Positions 39,870-52,101 of a stretch of DNA of 64,000 nucleotides are shown here, piece after piece (the first letter of the stretch is position 1; the number at the start of each line of letters is the position of its first letter). Position numbers and translations under genes: made by a program. The stretch is from Lethocerus indicus. Lineage: Eukaryota; Arthropoda; Insecta; Hemiptera; Belostomatidae. A model generated the notes under the pieces. It was not told the origin of the DNA and ran no database searches. It was given only the letters and a program-made list of their open reading frames with translations. The DNA is taken from NCBI GenBank assembly GCA_019843655.1, contig JACDQD010000105.1:434001-498000 (forward strand), read 5' to 3'.

Positions 39870-42800
39870 CTGGGCATAGAGGCCGAACTGGGGAGCGGAC
39901 CCCTGGCGCCCGTCGACCACAAGAACCTCTGGGAGTACCCGATGGGGCGGCTGGAGGCCACCAGCCCAGGACAACCGGTCTCCCTCCAGACCGCCTCCGC
40001 ACGATCCGCCTTCGTACCGGACGACGATCCCCCGCCGCCTCCCGGGTACCTCTCCTCCCGGTACTCCGTTGTCCAGCCCTATTTCGACATGTACAGGATA
40101 CACAACGTGCTCCGCGGTTATCCCACTCCCCGACCGACGGTAGCCGAGGAGGAGGAAGAAGAGGAAGAGGACGAAGCCGGAGGTTGGGTCCCGCTTCAGA
40201 TCTACACCCAGGTCGGCACTATTTTTAATCATTTAGCGCTTCGATCGTGATAAGTCCTTTGTATTATGACTACCGGAGGGAAATGAAAATATTACCTGGT
40301 GTTCGATTGTACCTATGAAATATGAAAATCCCCGCAGTACTTTCTGGGATACAACCACCTGTACCTTCTCTGAACTAAAATTTGAATATTCTAACGTACC
40401 AGGAGTGGATAACTATTACCGTAAATCAGTTTCACAACCCTCCCTAATATCCGCGATTTTATTCCTTATTTAATTGTATCATAATTAGAGTTGTGGCCCC
40501 GACAGAAAAGGACAAGAAATTTGAATTCTTAATGAACAGATAGATATATATTAAACTTGTATTAAATTATATTCTAAGTTATTAATATTTGACTTCTTAT
40601 TAATATAATTTTACATTGTCGTAATGCATCGTTATCGTGTTTAGTACTTCAATGACAAATGTTGAGAAAAAAGATTTTTAAAAAAATCAAAAAGGAATCA
40701 TTCGTACAATAATTATGCGGATCTCAATTTACTAATATTTCTGACTCACAACAACCGAAACGTTACAACACAGTGAAACGCGACCGTGAGAGTTTTTTAG
40801 TATTTATTGAAGATCAGGAAGGCTTTCCAATGTACAAACTTGTCTCACAGTGAATGAATGCTTCGTTAAAATATTTGTCCTAATATAAATACCGGGGTTA
40901 TTCGGTCAGCAGTTTAGCGCGGGTCATATTCAAGATATGGTATTATAATTTAATACTCTTTAGTCGGAAATATTTTTGTATTTCTTGTAGTACCGCGATA
41001 GTCAAAGGAAGATCAGTGCAACAAGAAGAACATAGCATTGTCCACTCACCGACCTCGATCCCTTTCTTATCAACTTCCTCCTCGGTATTTCGCATACTGT
41101 AGCACGTGGTGTAGCTACGCTCCATCCGATCGGGTAACTTAAACGATTAACGATTATTTTCACTTTTTCTTTAAACTTGACATACTATTCAACTAACCAC
41201 TTGTACTGAACACACACACACAAAGTTTAAACATTTTTTGTCATATCTTTGTATGTCCAAATCGAAAACGTTTTTCTCCAATATCTAATTTATATAACGT
41301 ATTTGATTATTGCACCGCATCGTCGCTCCCAGCCAAATAACTGCGATAAGTTAAGAAACAGATGAAAAATTGCGATATGGGGAAAGTTTGAAGTTGGACT
41401 GCGATCATGTTAAAATGAAGGTTAAGCCTTAAATCGACTTTTGATAGTAGGAGCGTTAGGTACAAAAATCTAATTCACTTAATTTACTCGCTTGTGTCGT
41501 AGGTCTGCGACACTGTAAACGGGAAAGAGGACTTGGACTGTCGTGATAGCGGTATAAATCTGGCTCCGATTCGACGTTCCATCGGAGAAAGTACAATTAT
41601 GGAACCCAGTTTTTTTTATTTCAAATTGAAACGACTAGCACGCGGAAAGACCGGTTTGAAAGTAGACGAAGTAACACCTCCCGAATACCCACAAAGGCGA
41701 CATTTCAATGACTCGCTAATTATACGGGATAGTATTACTTTTTGATTGGCTCTAATAGGATGGTATCTAGTAGCATTGGCTGGGCATTGTTATTTAGAAC
41801 TTCAACTATAAAATAATGTAAAATATAATATTGTTAGATATTAGGAATAATATATTATTATAATTTTGTCTTATTTTGAAGATTATCGATTTTACGAAAG
41901 TGTCTATTGCAAATTTCAACCGTTTAAACTTTATTAAACTTATTGTAATAATTCCCGCATCTGCCCAAATAATAAGTCTGGTATCGTGGTCGGTGTAATC
42001 TTTCTAAGAGAACTGGGCAGAGGCCCTACGCTTCACTGGAACGTCCTTCGGGTGGGTGCCAGTCGTCCGTATCAGTCAGTTAACTGGAAATTCGAGTCTT
42101 CCGATTTCGTCAGTTGGATCTCTATCCGTAGGATAACACGTTAGTTGAGGGCATACTTCTGTGGTCCGTTGCTTTCCTGAGGTACTCTTCCGAGCTCACG
42201 ACCAAATGGGCGATGGAGACAGAAAATTCCAAACCCTAGTGAATTTCCCCAAATAATTTCTGGAACTAAAACAAAATATAATGGGCTTACATAACGTAAG
42301 TTCTTTCTTTCTTTTGTTTGTAACCGCACTCAATATACGCACGTCAAAATAGTGGCCAATGACAATGGGGCAATCAATTTTATTTCAACACCAATGAAGG
42401 GTAAATATTGAATCCATACAGACGCAAAACTGAAGCATAATCCCGAACAAGGATTGAATGGCAGGATTGAATATTAGCTAAGCAAAGTTACCCAACACCT
42501 AACAATAAGTCGTTAGTGTTCCACTCGTACCTGTACCTGTTGTGGTGTGCCTTGTGAGGTCGGTCGGCGTTAGTCGCATGCCTGAAACAATGTTTTTTCC
42601 TCATTCTTCCTTCCCTCTTGTATTGTATGTACATTGAACAATTCCATGTTGCGCAATTTTAATGCAATTGGGATTCAGTTAAAATTTACTTCCGGCGTTA
42701 CTTCCGGTGGAACTCGGAAACATATAGTACTATAAAACACATTGTTTGTCGTTGAAATCTTTTTGCACAATAAATTAAAAGATGCATGAGAAATGGTAAT

Positions 42801-45800
42801 GGGGGCTTTCGGGTGTTCCGAAAATGCTTCTCGGTAACCACCGGTTTCCCGGCTCTAGCCTTCCCTCGAGTACGACTCAACCCCGCGCGAAGTGCGACAT
42901 GCCGTTAAACAGTTACTGTATTTTATTATCTGTCGCTTGTTTTCAGGTGCGAAGAAGTGACACGCGCAAGATCCTGCCCAGAGAGGCCGCAATGGAGGAC
43001 GCGGAGTCTCTCGAAGAGATCATCAACGCCCCCAGACTCAAACAAGTTGTCAAGCACAAGAAAATACAGCAGGTATCTCAACTTATTCACAAATCATTTA
43101 CTCATTTTGGGGCAGATGAGTGTGGTTTTATATAGTTTACTGGTGATAGTATATAAATATACCATACTATAAAATACGTTCAATGGAACGCTTAATATAT
43201 CAATATGTGACCCTCATTAACCAGATGTTTACTGAAATATTTTAATTTTAAACAAAACAAAAATTATAACCACTTGTCTATAATTCGCAAATTTAAATTA
43301 GATTCTAAATATTTAAGTCATTGATTCATTCGTCTTCCTCGAATGTTTTGAGCAGTCGGGTTTTGATCTCTCAGAACTGACATCGAGCTTCATTCGATTC
43401 AGCGTGAGATTGCCGAATTTTATAGAAAAATGGTTAAATTCTTTTATTTATCGACTTTATGGTCTAAACGGCGCTCTACACAGGTCTAGGCGTGGAAAAA
43501 CCCGGGTTGAAAAAACCAGTCCCGTATATTCCAGCACTGAAGCCATTCTCCTCACTCCTCTTCAATGTTGCCTCTTTTCTAATGAATCCTTCGTCATAAG
43601 AACGAGAAGTTCATTCTTCTTCCTCCTACTTGTTCTTGTTCCTCTACTTTGTATTTTACTTCCCAGATGGGAGAATATTTTCTCTAACACAATCGTGACA
43701 TCACTAGACTATTTATCTTTCTTCACTTTTAAAAACACTGATCACCTTCAGAAGGGCTTCAGGATCAAATGAAGTCCAGGAACCCCAAGTCGTGCAACAC
43801 AAGATCTTCGTCTGCGTTAAGAACATTTCATATTATTGCACAGTCCAATTACTCTCATTTTGGGAACCGCGTCCCTTAACCGGGTACCGGGCCACCCAAA
43901 CCCGTAAGCGGCGGCTTAGCTAAATATTCGTATCCGACGTAAATTAAAACACTCGCAGCAGATAACTAGCAAGTGTACTTTTTGATAGTGTCGCTCGGGT
44001 TCAATGAACAAAAATCGGACGAAACCAGCCGCACCGGGTGCGGTTTTTCCGGCGAGGGGGAAAGCGAGGAAAGTTGAGGCTCTCGAAAGTGTGGCGCCAC
44101 CGCATCCTGGTTTTTATTTGAGTGTCCTTTCTGGGGTTATTTCCGCCGAATGAGCATTGAGACTGTGGAAATTGTGCAGGTCCGACTCAACTAATAGTTC
44201 CCAGGAACTGTTAAGGAAGGGGTACACTTATTTTCTACTCTATTGGCGCCACACTCCGATGCCTTTTAAATACGATCCCTTAAGCCCCGACACCGGCTTT
44301 TACACTAAGCAGAATATTCGCGACCGGTGGGCCTAAAACATGACGCCATCATGAGGCGATTACCTTTCTGCAACGAGAATGAATTAAGCACCAAAGACAA
44401 ATTAAAATCTAGCACTATTCGACCTGTAAGCTGGTTTGAAAATGAAATATTTAAAAAACGAAAAATGGACCCATTATTATTACCCTGTGTACGAATGTTT
44501 AATTGAGAACGGTTCTCCTCGAGCGTGTCTCTTTCTTCAGCTGGCGCTCTCAATTCATATTACATAAACGGTAAAAGTCAAATGCGGTTTTGATTCGGAA
44601 CTTTTCAGATAATTACGGTTCCGGTCCAATAAGACAAATTATCCGACCTGTTATCGAATTTCCGACATAATCAGCGCAAAGGGCATATAACAGACGTTCA
44701 CGGTTGGGCCAAATTGCATCGGAGAGTTTTAGCTATCCCAAACGAGGTCACTCTCAGAACGCGCTTATCATAAGAAAACTGATAATATAATATTGTCGCA
44801 TGCGAAACATATGGGAGGGCAACGCGATATTCAATGGCAGTTTATTGACACTTACTTGATTTTTGTAAAACAGAAACTACTTTTTAACAAACACACAACA
44901 GAGAAACCAACAATCTTAGAAAGAAACAATCTTTCAAGATTTTGTTATATATAAATTATATTAAGAGTGTAAATTAATATACGAAAATGTGTACAGCCTG
45001 AAAACTGTGGAATGTAGTCTACCAAGAATCTTTATTGTAAATATTTGTTGACAGAAGAGATGAATGAGATAAACGATTAGGTGAACCAATCTGAAATCAG
45101 AGGACCGAGACGCGTCGCTTAGGCGAGTGACCGGCGCCGTGATTATAATATTATACCTTGAGCGGTAGTTATATAAACGGTAAAAGTCGTACGCGGTCTG
45201 GGTTGGGGGCATTTAGGTAATATTTTTCATGTTGTAAGTAACCGCACAAAACGGTCACAGGCTTCTGACTCTCTCCCTCTGTTCAATTGCGAAGTTGCCG
45301 CCTGATGTAATGTACAGTTGTAATATTGGCCGATTCGCATAATTGACTGAGAAATTCGTTAATGCGCCACTGCATCACCGTGTGTGACCTGCCCATTGTG
45401 AACGATGAGAATTATTACGTACTCCATTCGAATATTGCACAACCCGTTTCAATTATTATATGACATTACTGATTATTAATGGGAAACTGCACAAGACAAT
45501 TGGAATTAAAATTCGAGTAAAGGCCGAATTAAGAAGATCATCAATCATGCCAGTACCAGACGCAAAGATTATGCAATATGCCTCCCATTCCATTTCCTAT
45601 TCAACGAAATTTTGTCTTAATAAAATATAAATATAAATTGGTGGTTGAGGGACAATTTGATCAACAGCCGGGGTTAGAAACCGGGTCGTTCTAAACCGGT
45701 AGCTTCCCATTTCGAATGCATTTGTTAAGGAACAAACTACCGATCTGAATTCTAATGAGCTTACAGGGGTTTACGAGCTTCTCTCGTGATCAATTCAAAT

Positions 45801-48800
45801 TTGCAATCGAAGGAAAACAAATGCAAATTCGGCCAGAATCGCCCGTGAAATCCAATTCACTCATTGTATGTATAAATAAATATTTCATCACTGTTAGGCG
45901 ATCCACGAGTATTTTGGCATCTTCAGCAGCACTCCGTTAGTAAATGGAGTGAACAAAGAACATTTTAAGAGTGATAATCAATTTTTCCTAATTGAAATCT
46001 ATCGAAGTTAATTAGAAACGTACCTCTGTTCTGAAAGTTTCATTCCATGTATTTCAATTTTCAGTTTTGGCATCCAAACACGTATTTTAACGTTATGCTG
46101 GGAACACGGCATCTCACAAACTGTTATTGTTTTCACTACAGATATAGCAAACAATAGAAATAGACAAGGTAATTGGCAACTATCGCGAAAGTCGATGTTA
46201 GCAAATTATTATACGCTAGGGAAAGAAGTGGAAAGTGTTGTCGGGTCAGAAAAACACCCTGACTAAAGCCTATTGAGTGATGGTGTCTCAAAAGGAGAGT
46301 CATCAAGTCAGACTTGATACCAAGTTTCGTTCTATATAAAATCCCTGCATACTTTACACAGTTCATCCAAATTTCTATATTCTAGAAATATAAACGCCGG
46401 AGAGTCAAATTGAAATCTGGCCGTCTTGTTATACCCAAGCGAGGCAGTTCGTTCGACACATCTAACGGATGGCGGTTAACGCTAGATAACGGACCGGCGA
46501 AAATTTAGTACGCGCTATTTTCTAGTGCTGAAACGGGTCAATTTACACGGGAAAGAATTGCGACGTAGGAACACGAGCGGCCGCCGAATCGAATGGTACA
46601 ACATGCAACGACTCTTGTGTATTACAGCAGCTATACACTTATAGACAGTGTATATGATATCGCCCCAATATCAAATGTCGAAAGACCGGTTAGTCAAAAG
46701 GTGGGATACATAGTATTTACTTTTTCAAATTATCAGTCGCCATTTCACCTTGTCTCGAGGTTTCACATTCTTGACAGAATGTCCATCAGCAATAGATGCT
46801 TGTCTTCAGTTGATGAATTGTGATCAGGATCGTAGAGACTTAAAGGGCTCTCTTGTAGATCTACATCCGGCAGGCGCACGCATATTTATTTGGTCATATT
46901 TGGACAACTTTACGGAACACACATTAATTAGTATATATCGATTACAGGTATACGAAGAAGAAGGGTACGAAGATATGAGTTACGACCACGGAGGATACAA
47001 TCATAAAGGATCGGTCGTCGAGGATTACGATAAGGTGGACAAAGCGGAGAGCGGTGCACCGACGGAAGTTGAACCCCAGCAGCACAAGCGATACATCCCC
47101 GCAGACGCCCCTACACCAACAGCCGATGACTGTACCGATTGCATCGATCAGAACAGGAGAGAAGGCCGAGCGGACGGAACGATCAGCGAGCGTAGGATGT
47201 GGGCACCGCGTCCGCACGGGTCGAACCAACCGACCGTTAGAAAACATACTCGGAGGGGTCGAGTATTGCAACAATCTGCCAGCCACGTTTACACTTCTTA
47301 CGCGAGGTCGAATAAGGAAAACGTCGAACGGGGATCTCGACAAAGACCCGCCGGCGTAGCGTCCCGGCATAGAACCTCCGCCGCCGAAGAAAATATTAAA
47401 CCCGAAGTCGAAGCAATGTCCGGCAACGGACGATGGAAAAAGCGTTACGGTAGCGTGAAAAGGGAAAATAAGACCGGGCGGACGAAGTTCCCCGAGAGAC
47501 GGGGACGTGGCAACCGGGTTTAGGAGAAAGGAACAGCCGACACCCCTCCGTTCCCAGAGACCTGGCCTTAGGCGGGGCCTCCAGAGTCGTTCGACAAAAC
47601 GGCCGAGCCTACAGATCGGGCCTCAAAACGGAACCGTCCATAACCGAAAGAGTGGATTACGACAGCGTCAAGTATCCGTATTATCACTTGCCCAGCGCAG
47701 TCCTATCCGGCCGGGATTCTCCTTTGAGGTACGCGTCCGATCCCGCTTCGGTGCCGAGGAAGAGCGGTCACCGAATGGAATTTTACGAATCCAGAGAACG
47801 GGTCATTTCCTGTTCGGATCCCTCTCCACCCCAAAAAGTAATTCCCGAAAGGAATCACGACGGAGAGTGGAACTCTCGGCCTACGGTGGACGGACCGAGG
47901 CTGTCCGGCCTGGGAGATAACATACGTTGTTTTAAAATAAAGTTCTTCGGCCACGATCCCTTAGATAATCCCCTCTTCGAAGAAGATTTCGCGCGGAGAA
48001 GAAAACGGGCCGCGGCGATAGGTGCGGGTATCGTGTGGAGGCCTCCCAGAGACACGGACGAACGGAGGGGGGAACCGAAGTACGGAAGACGGATTCTGTC
48101 TAGAGTGAGGGATAAAGCGGAAACTACTAAGGGGGAGGGAAAATCGGTGGTTGGCGTATCGACGTCGGGGACGGCGCGGAGGATAGCCCGGGAAGGGAGC
48201 CGCCCCTACGACAAAGTGCTTTCGGGGGCCGACCGAAGGGGGCCGGAGGACACCGCCACCCTGGGACCTCCCATCAGCCTCGAAGAGTTCATGCGCCGTC
48301 TCAATATCACGACACCGCCGATCACTAAGTTGAAGGGGTTCACCAGCCGGCACGACCCCGCCTACAGCAGCAGCTACAGGGCGGAGCCCCACACCCACTC
48401 CGGCCCCGTTCACACTACCGCGGCCACGGCTAAGTCCAGGGTGGCGCGCCCCAAAAGGACCAAGCGTCCGCCGGCGTTGGCCCTGCTGAAGAGAAGGAAA
48501 GGAGTGAACGCTGGGGAGTCCACTGAGGCGGCCACCGCCGGCACCGCCACTGCTCCGGGCTTCGCCACAGTTACCGGTACCGCCCTTTTGTACACCATCG
48601 ACCCGGTCACGGGTCACGGCAAATGGCGCCGGCAGACCGAACCCCCGAAAAACAGACAGGCGAAGATTAAGTTATCGCTAGTAGAAGAAGCGAGTACTGC
48701 CGCAGCCCCTGCTACGACCACCGGAACTACTACCAGCATTACTACCGTCGCTAGTAGTACTACCACTCTGAAATCGGTTACCAGAAAGAGAAAACGTACG

Positions 48801-49748
48801 GGTAAAAATGCGAAACCGTCGCTGGAAACTAATCGGGTAAGTTTATTTTAACGAAGAGTTATCTATAAATTTACAGACGAATATCTGTTGTATTTACCCT
48901 TAGCCATAATGTTCTTGAACTCATTGTCAATATTGAAATACATAAAGGGAACAGGGGATTAGAAAATCTTCTCTCGACGTAATATCGTGAGAAAGGTAAA
49001 AGTGAAATTTTGATGAGACCCTCAGTTCAAACCATACAGACTTTAGCGACAACTGAATCTCTCGAACACCCTAAGAGAGATTTACACGCTTAGATAATCC
49101 GTATTTATCGTGTGCTTTTTTAGAAATATTTAAGAAACAAAAAAAAACCAATAAACCGTAAAATCTTTCTATGTTTAAACATTTGAATCGCTCCATACCC
49201 CGCCAGATAAATTCTATGACGCTCAGTAAGAAATCGGATTCGTTTCAGACTCTCGGTTTTCCTAGAAAGCTCTACTAAAGGAAAAAATGCCCCACTTTTA
49301 CGGATTATGACCAAACTTATTTTTGGATATTTAAGTAGGTTATGGAAAAAGCGAAAACAATATTTCTAAATACAAACTAATTTCTTCTCCGAATAAATTT
49401 TTCCTTTTTTACCTGTCTCCATTATTACGTAGTACATCCTGTAGTTCTAAGGTAAATTATAAAAGTAGATAAAGCTACCCAAATAATCATGTTAGTCTGA
49501 ATCAATTACACGTTTAAATGGTCAACTTAACAGAAATTGTTGGCGTTTTAAAAAAGTAATGAGCAAAAATTTAGCGTAATTATCATTAAACTACAATTTA
49601 CTCATGTAATTATGAACAGTACTAAATTGTATATTAACCAACGGTGTTTTAGGTGGATATGCCAAATGTCATAAGCAGGCTGTTTCAGTCGAGTAGATCG
49701 GCTCCCAGTGAAATATCGGCAAGGATTGCAAAAAACAGAAGAAACTGA
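39789..49748 (+). CDS. Unrecognised secreted basic protein, four exons, frame break in exon 3
   Basis: Exons 39789-40211, 42947-43072, 46948-48836 and 49653-49748 (stop TGA) have GT..AG borders and all junctions are phase 0. The start ATG opens a signal peptide: a short polar end, then AMAVAVLGAVGPLMTAASLG. Exon 1 then gives a Pro-rich stretch and an eight-Glu run. Exon 3 is rich in Arg, Ser, Pro and Thr, with a dibasic site ARRRKRAAA near 47985 that looks like a furin-type cleavage site and a Thr/Ala-rich end suited to O-glycosylation. Exon 3 is 1889 bases, one short of a multiple of three. The upstream frame ends at TAG 47521 while the downstream frame is open from 47472. With one extra base the product would be about 844 residues. 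I recognise no family. It may be an extracellular matrix protein or a processed precursor. Confidence 0.65.
40212..42946 (+). other. Intron 1 of the secreted-protein gene
   Basis: Begins GTCGGC, a non-ideal +3, and ends TTGTTTTCAG. CpG-rich and without any recognised gene or repeat. Confidence 0.65.
43073..46947 (+). other. Intron 2 of the secreted-protein gene
   Basis: Begins GTATCT and ends GATTACAG. No exon is supported inside. The open frame that runs into exon 3 from 46750 starts in intronic sequence and lacks features of its own. Confidence 0.6.
47472..47523 (+). other. Frame break in exon 3 of the secreted-protein gene
   Basis: The frame entering exon 3 stops at TAG 47521-47523. The frame leaving exon 3 is closed upstream by TAA at 47469-47471. 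The switch must therefore lie between 47472 and 47520. A missing base is the simplest cause, possibly in the GGGTTT run at 47516-47521. The run does not form a proper -1 slippery heptamer in the entering frame. A very short intron of length 3n+2 is another option, but neither good donor nor acceptor stands out. Confidence 0.75.
48837..49652 (+). other. Intron 3 of the secreted-protein gene
   Basis: A strong donor GTAAGT at 48837 and the acceptor TGTTTTAG ending at 49652 border a stretch with no recognised gene. Confidence 0.65.
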
Positions 49749-50855
49749 GTTATATGAGGGGCAACATGGGACATGACTCGAACAGATCCAGTTCGAGCCA
49801 CTACGATAGCCAAAGACGCACAAAAATACTGACCAACAGGATAAACGCATACTTGTCCGGACATAAAACATAACGAATAATATTAACGTAAAGATCAATT
49901 ATTGAGTACTTTTGGCTTTATGAGACAAGAATGTAGCTGCAGTAGAGAGTGGAACTGCAGAAATAAAGAGAAATGAGGCCAGCTGACGTCAATTTAGGGA
50001 TGTTAATTATATTAATTTCTGCCCAAGATTCTTCAAGAGCTTCTCTCAGTTTCTTACATTTGTAAAAGTAGTATGATGATCAATTTATAAATAAGTGCTA
50101 CTAGTGAAAAATTGGGCGACTGGGCCTTTAAATTTAGCGCTTACCCCCCCTCCGTTTTTTTGCCCAATACACTATATTGTGTCACTATAGTCATCAGAAT
50201 TGTGGGTGTACACACATGAGCACCCATCCCTCCACACACACACACACACACATGCATGCAAACTTCAGACAGATCTACAATATAAGCCTTAAAGATTTTT
50301 GAATATGCGATCTATTATATGCATATAGCTCGCTGTATTATTGTATTTAATAATTCATGGTGAGATACTCGCTCTTTGTAAATAAATAGAATTTTCGTTT
50401 AATTCCTCTGGTAGTCTAATATTTTCCCGGCTCTAAATCTTTCCTATAATAAAATAACTGCATGTATCACATGTTAACAATAATACTGTCAACAATATTT
50501 AGAAGCACAATAAATTAGTATACACATACATAAATCAACTAATTATCTGTACTAAAGGCAAATTAATAGAATCCAGTAATACTCAAATCTGCGGGATATG
50601 AAAAAAATTTGGATTGCAAAAGTATTGCTGTTTGCAAGAAGTGGAAACCATTCAAGCATTCGATGAAGACAAAAGAGCACAAGAATGATGGATTAAGTCA
50701 TACTAGATATTAACCTATGAAGAGGTAATTATGAAACTTGCAACTGGTTGTAAAAAAGCAGTATTCTTATAAATAAGTCAATATAAAATTTATTAAAAAT
50801 TATTTATTTAAAAAATAATAACATGTGGCCATATCCAAAAAAACAATATCATTTA
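49749..50855. other. Convergent intergenic stretch between the secreted-protein gene and FAM120B-like gene
   Basis: Holds the 3' UTR of the plus-strand gene, with an AATAAA at 49962-49967 as candidate poly(A) signal, and the end of the minus-strand gene. A (CA)n run lies at 50232-50252. The switch from CpG-rich to CpG-poor sequence falls here. Nothing else recognised. Confidence 0.6.
50232..50252. repeat. (CA)n microsatellite
   Basis: About ten CA units followed by CATGCATGCA. Confidence 0.9.
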
Positions 50856-50857
50856 TT
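50852..50857 (-). terminator. Poly(A) signal of the FAM120B-like gene
   Basis: AATAAA on the minus strand overlaps the TAA stop codon at 50856-50858. A very short 3' UTR follows if this signal is used. Confidence 0.5.
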
Positions 50858-52034
50858 ACACTGAAAGGCAGTCATATATAAATTTCTTGATCCTGTTGAA
50901 AACCTCCAGTTCAGAAACCTTTAACAAACAATAATAAATAAATAATAATAAATTCAAAATATTTAATTTCATTACTTCTTCAACTATCTAAAATGGAACA
51001 AAAATTCATTGTTATGACATCCTTTCCTAATGTCATAATTCATTTAAAGAGTGTAAATGACACTTACAGATTGGTTGCATAACTGATCAGCAGAGGTACT
51101 TGAATTTGTATTGGTAGCTGCTATTTTTTGGGCACATCTGTACTTTTCATGGAATAATTTTCCATCCATATATTTGAGCATTTCAATCTATGTAACAAAC
51201 ACGATATAAATAAAAATAAATTAGCATTGTTATTATCAGTTATATACACTACTATCAAACATGTTAGTTTGTATGAACTTTGTTTAATTAAATTTAAAAT
51301 GAATTCTAACTATTTGTATCTGCCTGTCATCAGGCCATTAATAGTGGTTGGAGTGAAGCTTGGTTTAAACACCATACAAATAATTTAATTAGAGCTCATG
51401 AGATAATGAACATGTCCTTATTAGAAATATTTTTATATAAATTATTTTAGCTCATAATTAATATAATGTAACATTATCATTGAAAGAATAATTGGGGTAA
51501 TATAACATTTTTAAGGTTGTGGTAAATTACCAAAAAGCAATGACAGTTTCAGTATGAACTTAAAACCAATGCTGAATGTAACACTAACAGAAATAAATGT
51601 TTTGTGACTGATAGCATACTGTGCGAAGTAAGGTAGGTCTACCTAGATCTATCTCAAGCCCAACTCTATCTTAGCTAAAACACCCAGGATATGGATACTA
51701 TATTAGTTATTTGATTTCTCATGGAATGTAGGACCTTCCCAAGATTGAAAATAAATGATACAGATGGGCACTCATACCTGATCAGTTGCAATGGGACAGC
51801 CACACAATAGAAAACAGTTACACAAAGATTCAACCGTACGGCCAAATATGGTGTAGAGGGTGATAGCCCTACAGGTGAGAGGACCAGGAGGCAGGGCCCT
51901 AAGTGTCTCAATAGTCTGCCCTCTATGACACACACCCATTGCTATCACAGCATCGACCTCCCATTCTTTCATCATCTTCCGTTTTGTTTCCCTCTAACAA
52001 GCAAATATAAACATGACAATATAATTTGTAAATG

Positions 52035-52101
<67 letters not shown>

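Noticed and set aside
39606..40232. 208-codon minus-strand frame opposite the secreted-protein first exon
   Set aside because: Shadow of a GC-rich coding exon; the plus strand has the signal peptide and a usable donor.
47516..47522. GGGTTTA as a programmed -1 frameshift heptamer
   Set aside because: Its XXY YYZ codons fall in the downstream frame rather than the entering frame, so the ribosome would not meet it in the required phase.
47507..47920. 137-codon plus-strand frame overlapping the frame break
   Set aside because: It would need two further frame changes to connect with either flanking frame; the overlap of the two main frames explains the region with one.
47961..48617. 218-codon minus-strand frame
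   Set aside because: Shadow of exon 3 of the secreted-protein gene, which has splice borders and in-phase junctions.
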